The notes beneath the pieces are model-generated. The model was not told the DNA's origin. It ran no database searches and saw only the letters and a program-made list of their open reading frames with translations. DNA of 13,025 nt from Chloroflexota bacterium (lineage in GTDB: Bacteria > Chloroflexota > Dehalococcoidia > JABGRK01): assembly GCA_030665485.1 (NCBI GenBank), contig DAOUZV010000015.1, forward strand, positions 1 to 13,025. The letters run 5' to 3'. The position numbers and the translations under genes are program-made. Below are positions 6,219-12,275 of this stretch, one piece after another (position 1 is the first letter of the stretch; each line of letters opens with the position of its first letter).

Positions 6219-6506
6219 TTGAGCATTACGTTGAAGCTGGGCGCGCCGGTGTTGCAGGCGGTAACGGGCGGGCAGGAAGAAGTGCAGGTGGCCGATGCGT
6301 CTACCTTGAAGGATGTTCTAAAAAGGCTTGAGGCGCACTTTCCCGGGGTCGGTCAGTATCTATACGACAACAGTGGTGAGCTTAAATCCACTTACGATGT
6401 TTATATAAATGGCAAAGGCATCGATCCGGTTGCGCTGTCGGCCAAGGTAATAGACGGCGATGAGGTTACAGTAACCATGTTTTTTTGTTTCCCAAGGAGT
6501 GGATAG
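6219..6506 (+). CDS. ThiS/MoaD-family sulfur carrier 2 with altered C terminus
   Basis: This 95-residue paralogue of its two neighbours keeps the same order of blocks: MSITLKL, STLKDVLKRLEAHFPG, DVYINGKGI, VIDGDEVTVTMFF. It differs at the end: instead of LY-x-GG it reads FFCFPRSG, three residues longer, with Ser-Gly in place of Gly-Gly. The terminal glycine remains, so activation is not excluded, but the normal diglycine is gone. The extra codons are also the ribosome-binding region of carrier 3. A run of seven T (6480-6486) lies exactly where the sequence diverges, and a -1 shift there would fuse it in frame to carrier 3. The start is a TTG at 6219, immediately after the previous stop, so it is probably coupled. 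It may be degenerate or specialised. Confidence 0.82.
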   Translation: MSITLKLGAPVLQAVTGGQEEVQVADASTLKDVLKRLEAHFPGVGQYLYDNSGELKSTYDVYINGKGIDPVALSAKVIDGDEVTVTMFFCFPRSG

Positions 6507-6781
6507 TGAGTATAAAGGTAAAGATCCCACCCATATTGCAGGAGATAACCTCCGGCAAGGATATCGTTGAGGTATCGGGAGTATCCAGCTTCAAGGATGC
6601 GCTGGAGCAGTTGGAATCGCAATATCCGGGGATCAAGATGCAACTTTATGACAAGCATGGCAAGCTGTCGTCCATATACGAGATATATATCAACGGCCAA
6701 AGTGTATACCCCAACGAGCTTTCGGCTCCTTTGAGCGATGGCGATGAGGTTGCCATCGGCATGCTGTACATAGGCGGGTGA
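6506..6781 (+). CDS. ThiS/MoaD-family sulfur carrier 3
   Basis: This 91-residue carrier reads MSIKVKIPPILQEITSG, helix SSFKDALEQLESQYPG, EIYINGQSVYPNEL, SDGDEVAIGMLYIGG, with an intact terminal Gly-Gly. The start is the GTG at 6506, which overlaps the carrier 2 stop by one base. AAGGAG (6494-6499) is 6 nt upstream, and the first residues then match MSI of the other two carriers. An upstream TTG at 6485 in the same frame would add seven residues without a ribosome site and is less likely. It is the last gene of the sulfur operon. Its close likeness to carrier 1 indicates a tandem duplication; a division of labour between them is unknown. Confidence 0.87.
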   Translation: MSIKVKIPPILQEITSGKDIVEVSGVSSFKDALEQLESQYPGIKMQLYDKHGKLSSIYEIYINGQSVYPNELSAPLSDGDEVAIGMLYIGG

Positions 6782-6833
6782 AGCATGTCCGGGCGGTCGG
6801 TGGCTGCTGATGCTATCCATTGTCGTGTGTTAG

Positions 6834-6842
6834 TGGTATAAT
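6834..6842 (+). promoter_or_regulatory. Extended -10 promoter P1 upstream of infC
   Basis: TGGTATAAT (6834-6842) is a consensus extended -10 element without a convincing -35 at the right distance. The expected start is near 6849. The nine bases GTGGTATAA recur in P2, 48 bp downstream. Confidence 0.45.
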
Positions 6843-6853
6843 AAACAGGTTAT

Positions 6854-6880
6854 GCGCCCTTTGACTTTGAGGGGCGTTTT
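6854..6880 (+). terminator. Candidate terminator/attenuator hairpin before infC
   Basis: CGCCCTT (6855-6861) pairs with AGGGGCG (6870-6876), including one G-U pair, around an 8-nt loop and is followed by TTTT. It may end the sulfur operon, or act as an attenuator on transcripts from P1. It overlaps the -35 of P2, so the two elements may interfere. Confidence 0.5.
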
Positions 6881-6890
6881 GTGGTATAAG
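6861..6890 (+). promoter_or_regulatory. Promoter P2 of infC-rpmI-rplT
   Basis: TTGACT (6861-6866), an 18-bp spacer and TATAAG (6885-6890) preceded by TGG, an extended -10. The start near 6897 gives a short leader of about 30 nt that carries the infC ribosome-binding site. Confidence 0.6.
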
Positions 6891-6925
6891 AAATATTTGT
6901 TCATCATTTTTAAGGGGGGAAAAGC

Positions 6926-7483
6926 ATAGCTAAAGAAGTCCGCGTAAATGATCGTATCAGATCGGCAGAGGTCCGGCTAATAGGTGATGCTGGCGAGCAG
7001 CTGGGCATTATGACGACGATCGAGGCCCTCAAGGTTGCCACGGAAAAGGGTGTGGATATTGTTGAGGTGGCGCCAACCGCTTCTCCACCGGTGTGCCGAT
7101 TAATGGATTACGGTAAGTTCAAGTACGAACAGTCCAAGAAAAAGAAAGAGGCACGCAAGCATCAGCACGAGATGGTCCTCAGGGAAGTGCGGATGAAACC
7201 CAAGATCGATAACCACGATGTCGAGTTCAAGACTCGCATGGTAAGGAAGCTTATCGATGGTGGAGATAAAGTAAAGGTTACTATAACGTTCAGAGGACGT
7301 GAGATAACGCATCCCCAGATCGGCTGGGGACTGCTGCAAAGAGTATCAAAAGCAGTGGAGGATGTGGCAGTGGTGGAGAGAGCGCCATCCATGGATGGCA
7401 GGCGAATGATCTCCATATTGGCTCCAACCTCTGCCAAGAGACCTAAGGAGCAAAAGCAAAATGCCGAAGTTAAAAACCCATAA
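6926..7483 (+). CDS. infC: Translation initiation factor IF-3
   Basis: IF-3 binds the 30S subunit, keeps 50S away and checks the start codon and initiator tRNA. The 185-residue product shows the N-terminal domain (VNDRIRSAEVRLIGDAG and VEVAPTASPPVCRLMDYGKF), a lysine-rich linker helix, and the C-terminal domain (LREVRMKPKIDNHDVEFK, ending in the GGDKVKVTITFRGREITHP block). The start is taken as ATA at 6926: GGGGGG (6914-6919) lies 6 nt upstream, the family N terminus AKEVRVNDRIR follows at once, an in-frame TAA sits at 6911-6913, and no ATG, GTG or TTG occurs between. The internal ATG at 7010 would delete 28 conserved residues. An AUA start fits the known self-regulation of infC through rare start codons. 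The gene overlaps rpmI by 23 nt. Confidence 0.95.
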   Translation: MAKEVRVNDRIRSAEVRLIGDAGEQLGIMTTIEALKVATEKGVDIVEVAPTASPPVCRLMDYGKFKYEQSKKKKEARKHQHEMVLREVRMKPKIDNHDVEFKTRMVRKLIDGGDKVKVTITFRGREITHPQIGWGLLQRVSKAVEDVAVVERAPSMDGRRMISILAPTSAKRPKEQKQNAEVKNP

Positions 7484-7658
7484 AGGCGCAAAGAGCCGTT
7501 TCCATATAACTGGCACCGGTAAGATAATGCGCACCAAGGGCGGCAAGAGTCATCTGCGCCGCAAAAAGCCGAAGAGAGTCAAGCGTCTCTACGACGAGAA
7601 GCTTGAGTTGCACCCCGCAGATAAAGAGAGAATCAAGAAACTGTTACCGTACGGATAA
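7461..7658 (+). CDS. rpmI: 50S ribosomal protein L35
   Basis: This 65-residue, very basic protein (MPKLKTHKGAKSRFHITGTG at the N terminus, then HLRRKKPKRVKRL) is typical of bL35, a component of the large ribosomal subunit. Length and start match the family exactly. The ATG lies inside the end of infC; AAGGAG at 7444-7449 is 11 nt upstream, also within infC, so translation is probably coupled to IF-3. It stands in the conserved infC-rpmI-rplT order. Confidence 0.97.
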   Translation: MPKLKTHKGAKSRFHITGTGKIMRTKGGKSHLRRKKPKRVKRLYDEKLELHPADKERIKKLLPYG

Positions 7659-7675
7659 GCACAAGGAGGTTACCC

Positions 7676-8032
7676 TTGACTAGGGTAAGAGGTGGTTACA
7701 CAACCCGCCGAAGACACAAGAAGGTTCTAAAGCTAACAAAAGGCCATCGTGGTACCAAGCACGCGCTATACCGTCGTGCTCACGAGTCGATGCTTCATTC
7801 GCTTGCCTATGCCTATCGCGACCGTAAAGACCGCAAGCACGATTTCAGAAAGCTGTGGATTGCCAGAATCAACGCTGCTGCCAGGCTTGAGGGCATGTCC
7901 TATAGCACGCTTATGTATGGACTGAAAAAAGCCGAGGTTGAGATCAACCGCAAGATACTGGCCGATATGGCTATTGCCGATCCGGCAGCATTTGCCAAGG
8001 TTGTTGAGCTGGCCAAAGCGCAAGCAGCATAA
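7676..8032 (+). CDS. rplT: 50S ribosomal protein L20
   Basis: This 118-residue bL20 binds 23S rRNA early in 50S assembly. It shows the standard blocks TRVRGGYTTRRRHKKVLKLT, GHRGTKHALYRRA and RDRKDRKHDFRKLWIARINA, with the usual basic N terminus and total length. The start is a TTG at 7676 with a perfect AAGGAGGT at 7663-7670. In several bacteria L20 represses its own operon at the rpmI leader; I see no obvious mimic of its rRNA site here. A strong terminator follows the gene. Confidence 0.97.
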   Translation: MTRVRGGYTTRRRHKKVLKLTKGHRGTKHALYRRAHESMLHSLAYAYRDRKDRKHDFRKLWIARINAAARLEGMSYSTLMYGLKKAEVEINRKILADMAIADPAAFAKVVELAKAQAA

Positions 8033-8058
8033 ACTACTGAAAAATTTCTAGCTTATTT

Positions 8059-8090
8059 AACCTCTCTTGATTTCAAGAGAGGTTTTCTTT
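8059..8090 (+). terminator. Intrinsic terminator of infC-rpmI-rplT
   Basis: An 11-bp perfect stem, AACCTCTCTTG (8059-8069) with CAAGAGAGGTT (8074-8084), closes an ATTT loop and runs into a T-rich tract interrupted by single C and G residues. The reverse strand has a weaker A-rich flank, so the forward direction is favoured. Confidence 0.9.
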
Positions 8091-8101
8091 GTCTTTTTTC
8101 C

Positions 8102-8131
8102 TTGATAACGCGGCTACCCGTGGTCTATAAT
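8102..8131 (+). promoter_or_regulatory. Promoter of pheST
   Basis: TTGATA (8102-8107), an 18-bp spacer and consensus TATAAT (8126-8131). The expected start near 8138 leaves only about 13 nt before the pheS ATG, so there is no room for a tRNA-sensing T-box or a leader-peptide attenuator. Confidence 0.75.
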
Positions 8132-8150
8132 GTGAGCTTAAGTAAAACTT

Positions 8151-9176
8151 ATGCTTAATGATTTAGACAAGCTCAAATCTCAGGCTATTGCGGAATTGCA
8201 AAGCATCACCGATGCGAATTCGATCGAGGATTGGCGTGTCGCCTATCTGGGCAGAAAAGGCAAACTTACGCAGATTCTGCGCGGCCTGTCGACTCTGCCT
8301 ATTGAAGAGAGGAAGGCCGTTGGTGCCGCTGCGAACGATATCAAGGTTTTACTCGATGAAGAACTGAATAAAAGGCATAGGGCCATTAAAGAGGCCAGTC
8401 TTGACGGTGGTGCACAGGCCATCGACGTCACCCTGCCGGGCCGGACGGTGCCTCTGGGACGCTTGCATCCCACAACTCAGATAATACGTCAGATCAACGA
8501 TGCCTTTACCTCCATGGGGTTTGAGGTGGTTGAGGGGCCTGAAGTTGAGTCGGACTACTACAATTTTGAGGCGCTGAACATTCCCAAAGACCATCCCGCC
8601 CGCGATATGTGGGATACCATATGGATAAGCCGCGATGAGGCAAGCCCTACCCTGCTGCGCACGCATACCTCACCGATGCAGGTGAGAGTAATGGAGAAGC
8701 GTCAGCCGCCGGTGCGTGTCGTCGTTCCAGGCAGGTGCTACCGCTACGAGGCTACCGATGCCACCCACGAATCCATCTTCTTTCAGATCGAGGGGCTGGC
8801 TGTGGACAAGGGCATAACCTTTGCCGACCTTAAGGGAACGCTGTACGAGTTTGCCAAGCGCCTTTTTGGGGCCGAGCGCAAGGTGCGTTTCCGCTGCGAT
8901 TACTTTCCGTTTGTAGAGCCCGGAGTTGATATGTCCATCGACTGCTTCGTCTGTGGTGGCAAGGGTTGTCGTCTCTGCAGTAATACCGGCTGGATAGAAA
9001 TTTTAGGCGCCGGCATGGTTCACCCCAATGTGTTACGGGGCGTAGGTTACGACTCTGATATCTATACAGGATTCGCTTTTGGGCTCGGCGTCGAACGCAT
9101 ATTCATGCTCAAGCACGGCATTGACGATATTCGACTTTTCTATGGGGACGATTTACGCTTTCTTAAGCAGTTTTAA
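8151..9176 (+). CDS. pheS: Phenylalanyl-tRNA synthetase alpha subunit
   Basis: This 341-residue catalytic subunit of the alpha2-beta2 PheRS charges tRNA-Phe. The N-terminal coiled coil (about 1-85) is followed by the class II core: TQIIRQINDAFTSMGFEVVE (109-128), HTSPMQ (172-177), motif 2 GRCYRYEATDATHESIFFQ (194-212) and motif 3 GLGVER (311-316). Cys265, Cys268, Cys273 and Cys276 form a zinc-type knob (CFVCGGKGCRLC), an insertion found in many bacterial PheS proteins. The ATG at 8151 has no good Shine-Dalgarno site and sits about 13 nt from the predicted transcription start. pheT follows after 21 nt. Confidence 0.97.
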   Translation: MLNDLDKLKSQAIAELQSITDANSIEDWRVAYLGRKGKLTQILRGLSTLPIEERKAVGAAANDIKVLLDEELNKRHRAIKEASLDGGAQAIDVTLPGRTVPLGRLHPTTQIIRQINDAFTSMGFEVVEGPEVESDYYNFEALNIPKDHPARDMWDTIWISRDEASPTLLRTHTSPMQVRVMEKRQPPVRVVVPGRCYRYEATDATHESIFFQIEGLAVDKGITFADLKGTLYEFAKRLFGAERKVRFRCDYFPFVEPGVDMSIDCFVCGGKGCRLCSNTGWIEILGAGMVHPNVLRGVGYDSDIYTGFAFGLGVERIFMLKHGIDDIRLFYGDDLRFLKQF

Positions 9177-9197
9177 TCACTTTTTATGGTTTAGAAT

Positions 9198-11579
9198 ATG
9201 AAAGTATCTATTAATTGGCTCAAAGATTATGTGGATGTTATCATCCCGGCAGCCGATCTTGCCCATAAGCTGACCATGTCCGGCAACGAGGTTGAGGGGA
9301 TGGAGGTTATCGGCGCTGCTTGGGACAAGGTCGTCGTCGGCCACGTGGTTGCGCTTGAGCCTCACCCCGACGCTGACCGCCTGCGTTTGGCAACTGTAGA
9401 GCTCGGTGGCGAACAGATGACGGTTGTATGTGGTGCTCCCAACGTACAGGTCAATGATAAAATCGCCTTTGCCCGCGTCGGCGCCAAACTCATCGATGGG
9501 CACAGCGGCGAGGCCATGGAACTTAGGCCCGCCAAGATTCGCGGCGTTGTTTCCTCGGGGATGGTTTGCTCCGAGATGGAGCTTGGTATGTCCGACAACC
9601 ACAATGAGATCATAGTGCTGTCACCCGATGCGCCAGTGGGAATGCCACTTGCTGAGTACATGGGTGATACGGTTCTGGATATCACGGTTACTCCCAACCG
9701 CGCAGATTGTTTATCAATATTAGGTATAGCCAGGGAGACGGCGGCACTTACCGGTAAGACGATGACTATGCCCGAGGTCAAATATACCGAAGATGGTGAG
9801 CCGATAGATAAGTCGGTATCGGTTGCAATCGCAGACCCCGATTTGTGCTATCGCTACTGCGCAAGCCTTATCACAGGCGTCAAAATCGGCCCGTCGCCGG
9901 AGTGGATGCAGCGGCGTCTGCTGGCGTCCGGTATGCGCCCCATCAGCAACATCGTCGACATCACAAACTACGTTATGCTGGAGTATGGGCAGCCACTGCA
10001 CGCCTTTGATTATGAGAGGCTTCCCGGAGGCAAGGTGATAGTGCGACGCGGAAAAGGTGAAAAGCTTACTACCATAGATGATGTTGATCGGAAGATCACG
10101 CCGCATATGTTGGCCATTGCAGATGAGAAAAATCCGATCGCACTTGCCGGAGTTATGGGCGGAGAGGCCAGCGAGGTAAACGAGAAAACTACTACTATAC
10201 TATTGGAGTCAGCCAACTTCAACAGCGAGAATATTCGCCGCACCGCGCAGGCGATGAAGATGCGCTCCGAGGCGTCGCTGCGCTTTGAGAAGGGGCTTAG
10301 CCCGGAACTTGCGTTTTATGCTGTGCGCCGCGCCACGCAATTGATCGTCGAACTAACGGGCGGTGTAGCTGCCAAGGGCATCGTCGATGTCTACCCGGCG
10401 GTGGTAAAGTATGCGCCTATTTCGCTGACAGGCGATAGAGTGCGGCAGGTGCTCGGCACTGACATTGATCAGGATGAAATGGTTGGTGTGCTGGAAACAC
10501 TGGGGTTTGAATGCGAACGCAAATCCACGGTTGAGCTGCTGGTGTCGGTGCCGTACTGGCGCACCGATGTGAGTCTGCCCGTTGACCTTATCGAAGAAAT
10601 TGCGCGCATAACCGGATACGACCAAATTCCGACAACATTGCTGAGCAGTGAGATACCGCAGAACGAGTCGCATCCAATGCTCGCTTTTAAAGATAAAGTG
10701 CGGGACATACTTGTCGGCTGTGGAATGCAGGAGATAATAACCTATCCTTTGGTTAGTCGAGAAACACTTGATAAGATATCTGCGCCGGAGCCCATCCGAC
10801 TGCTCAATCCCCTAAGTGCCGAGCAGGAATATCTGCGCACCAGCCTAAAACCCAGCATGCTGATGAAGGTTGCTGACAATGAAAAGCACGAACAGTCCTT
10901 GGGCTTGTTTGAGATTGGTCGCATATACCTAAGCCGAGAAAATGAACTACCTGATGAGCGCGAGGTACTTATGGGCTCAATAACCGGTCAGCGTGGGCAA
11001 AAAACCTGGAACACCGCTTCTGCAACGGTTGATTTCTACGACGCAAAAGGCATTTTAGAGGTGCTGTTTGGCCGGCTGGGTGTCGATGCTGCATTTGAGC
11101 CGGCGGAAGATGAAACGCTGGTCAAGGGTCGATGTGCAAGTATAGCCGTCGCGGGCCAGGCTATTGGCGTGATCGGCCAGCTTGATCCAAGGGTAGCTGA
11201 GTGGTACGAAGTGTCTTCCGATCCGGTGTACTTGTTTGAAATCGAATTGGACAAGCTGTTGCCGCTGGTTGAACCGCTGGGTGAGTATACTCCCATAGCC
11301 CGGTTCCCCGGAAGTACGCGTGACATATCGCTGCTGGTGGATATCGATCTGCCGTCGCAGAAGGTGCAGCATATTATCGAAGACACCAAGCTGGTGAGCA
11401 GTGTAGCACCATTTGATGTTTACACTGGAGATAAACTGCCTGCCGGTAAAAAGACGCTGGCCTACTCCATCGTTTACCAGTCGTCCGAGCGCACCCTTAC
11501 CGATAAGGAAGTAAACAAGGTCCAGGACGGTCTGCTCAAACGCCTGCAAAAGACGCTGGGCGTTACTCTTAGGCAGTAA
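9198..11579 (+). CDS. pheT: Phenylalanyl-tRNA synthetase beta subunit
   Basis: This 793-residue beta subunit binds tRNA-Phe and edits mischarged Tyr. In order: an N-terminal domain, the EMAP-II-like tRNA-binding domain (VVVGHVVALEPHPDADRL around 45-62, MTVVCGAPNV), LDITVTPNRADCLSI, the B3/B4 editing region (ASGMRPISNIVDITNYVMLE around 236-255, GQPLHAFDY), the B5 domain near 400-480, the catalytic-like core, and the C-terminal ferredoxin-fold anticodon-binding domain (RFPGSTRDISLLVD near residue 710 to the end at Gln793). Length is normal for the bacterial long form. The ATG at 9198 has a weak ribosome site and probably depends on coupling to pheS. No frame break is seen, and no clear terminator follows. 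Confidence 0.97.
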   Translation: MKVSINWLKDYVDVIIPAADLAHKLTMSGNEVEGMEVIGAAWDKVVVGHVVALEPHPDADRLRLATVELGGEQMTVVCGAPNVQVNDKIAFARVGAKLIDGHSGEAMELRPAKIRGVVSSGMVCSEMELGMSDNHNEIIVLSPDAPVGMPLAEYMGDTVLDITVTPNRADCLSILGIARETAALTGKTMTMPEVKYTEDGEPIDKSVSVAIADPDLCYRYCASLITGVKIGPSPEWMQRRLLASGMRPISNIVDITNYVMLEYGQPLHAFDYERLPGGKVIVRRGKGEKLTTIDDVDRKITPHMLAIADEKNPIALAGVMGGEASEVNEKTTTILLESANFNSENIRRTAQAMKMRSEASLRFEKGLSPELAFYAVRRATQLIVELTGGVAAKGIVDVYPAVVKYAPISLTGDRVRQVLGTDIDQDEMVGVLETLGFECERKSTVELLVSVPYWRTDVSLPVDLIEEIARITGYDQIPTTLLSSEIPQNESHPMLAFKDKVRDILVGCGMQEIITYPLVSRETLDKISAPEPIRLLNPLSAEQEYLRTSLKPSMLMKVADNEKHEQSLGLFEIGRIYLSRENELPDEREVLMGSITGQRGQKTWNTASATVDFYDAKGILEVLFGRLGVDAAFEPAEDETLVKGRCASIAVAGQAIGVIGQLDPRVAEWYEVSSDPVYLFEIELDKLLPLVEPLGEYTPIARFPGSTRDISLLVDIDLPSQKVQHIIEDTKLVSSVAPFDVYTGDKLPAGKKTLAYSIVYQSSERTLTDKEVNKVQDGLLKRLQKTLGVTLRQ

Positions 11580-11630
11580 TCGTTAACTCCAAAAAATTCC
11601 CCCTTTTCTTCTTTGGCCACGTGATGAATA

Positions 11631-11660
11631 TTGGCTTATAGCCTCGCTGGATGATACAAT
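11631..11660 (+). promoter_or_regulatory. Promoter of mobA-moeA
   Basis: TTGGCT (11631-11636), an 18-bp spacer and TACAAT (11655-11660). The predicted start falls at about 11667, on the GTG start codon of mobA, so the mRNA may be leaderless. Confidence 0.5.
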
Positions 11661-11666
11661 GGAAGT

Positions 11667-12275
11667 GTGAATAAGAGTGTAACTGTCATTGTACTTGCGG
11701 GAGGAAAAGGCAAAAGGCTGGGCCAGGCCAAGGCCACGCTTAAGCTTGGCAAACGTACCATCATCGAGGATGTTGTTGATGAGATGGCCGGTCTTGCCAG
11801 CGAGGTGATCGTGGTAACATCGAATTCCCAAAACGACCTGCCTCACGGCCTGAAGGCCCAGGTGTTTACCGATATTCATCCCGGCAAAAGCGCGCTGGGC
11901 GGTGTTCATACCGGACTTGTAAAATCGAGCAATCGCTATAATCTGGTTGTTGCCTGCGATATGCCTTTTTTGAACTTGGATTTGCTGAAGCATATGATAT
12001 CGCTGGCATCAGGCGTGGATATCGTAACCATCAAGGTGGGCCAAAATGTTGAGCCACTGCATGCTGTATACTCAAAGGGGTGCATTGATCACATCGAAAA
12101 TATGTTTGAAAAAGAGGATCTACAGGTTAGCCATTTGCTGGATGCGGTTAAGGTGAGGTACATTAATGAGGATGAATTGGATGCGTATGACCCTCATCAT
12201 TTGAGCTTTTTTAATATAAACAATAAAACCGATCTGGCGCGGGCCAAGAAGATTAAGGAGGCCACGGCCAAATGA
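11667..12275 (+). CDS. mobA: Molybdenum cofactor guanylyltransferase-like protein (MobA family)
   Basis: This 202-residue nucleotidyltransferase has the MobA/GT-A fold. The nucleotide-binding loop VIVLAGGKGKRLGQAK (7-22) is followed by GVHTGL, the metal-binding VVACDMPFL (93-101), EPLHAVYSKGC and a C-terminal FNINNKTDL. MobA adds GMP to Mo-molybdopterin to make the bis-MGD cofactor of anaerobic oxidoreductases. The usual RMGxDK reads RLGQAK here, with Ala for Asp, so a relative with another acceptor or nucleotide is possible. The start is a GTG at 11667 with no proper leader; the predicted promoter would start transcription at this codon. It overlaps moeA by the ATGA tetramer, which supports a cofactor role. 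Confidence 0.82.
   Translation: MNKSVTVIVLAGGKGKRLGQAKATLKLGKRTIIEDVVDEMAGLASEVIVVTSNSQNDLPHGLKAQVFTDIHPGKSALGGVHTGLVKSSNRYNLVVACDMPFLNLDLLKHMISLASGVDIVTIKVGQNVEPLHAVYSKGCIDHIENMFEKEDLQVSHLLDAVKVRYINEDELDAYDPHHLSFFNINNKTDLARAKKIKEATAK

Noticed and set aside
5189..6781. Plain molybdopterin synthase cluster (moeB-moaD)
   Set aside because: No moaE, moaA or moaC is present nearby and the genes are embedded with homocysteine genes; it remains a fallback reading but the context points elsewhere.
7010..7012. infC start at the internal ATG
   Set aside because: It would cut 28 conserved residues, including VNDRIR, and has no Shine-Dalgarno site.
9177..11579. Several long antisense open frames within pheT and other genes
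   Set aside because: They are shadows of strongly conserved genes on the plus strand and show no family features.
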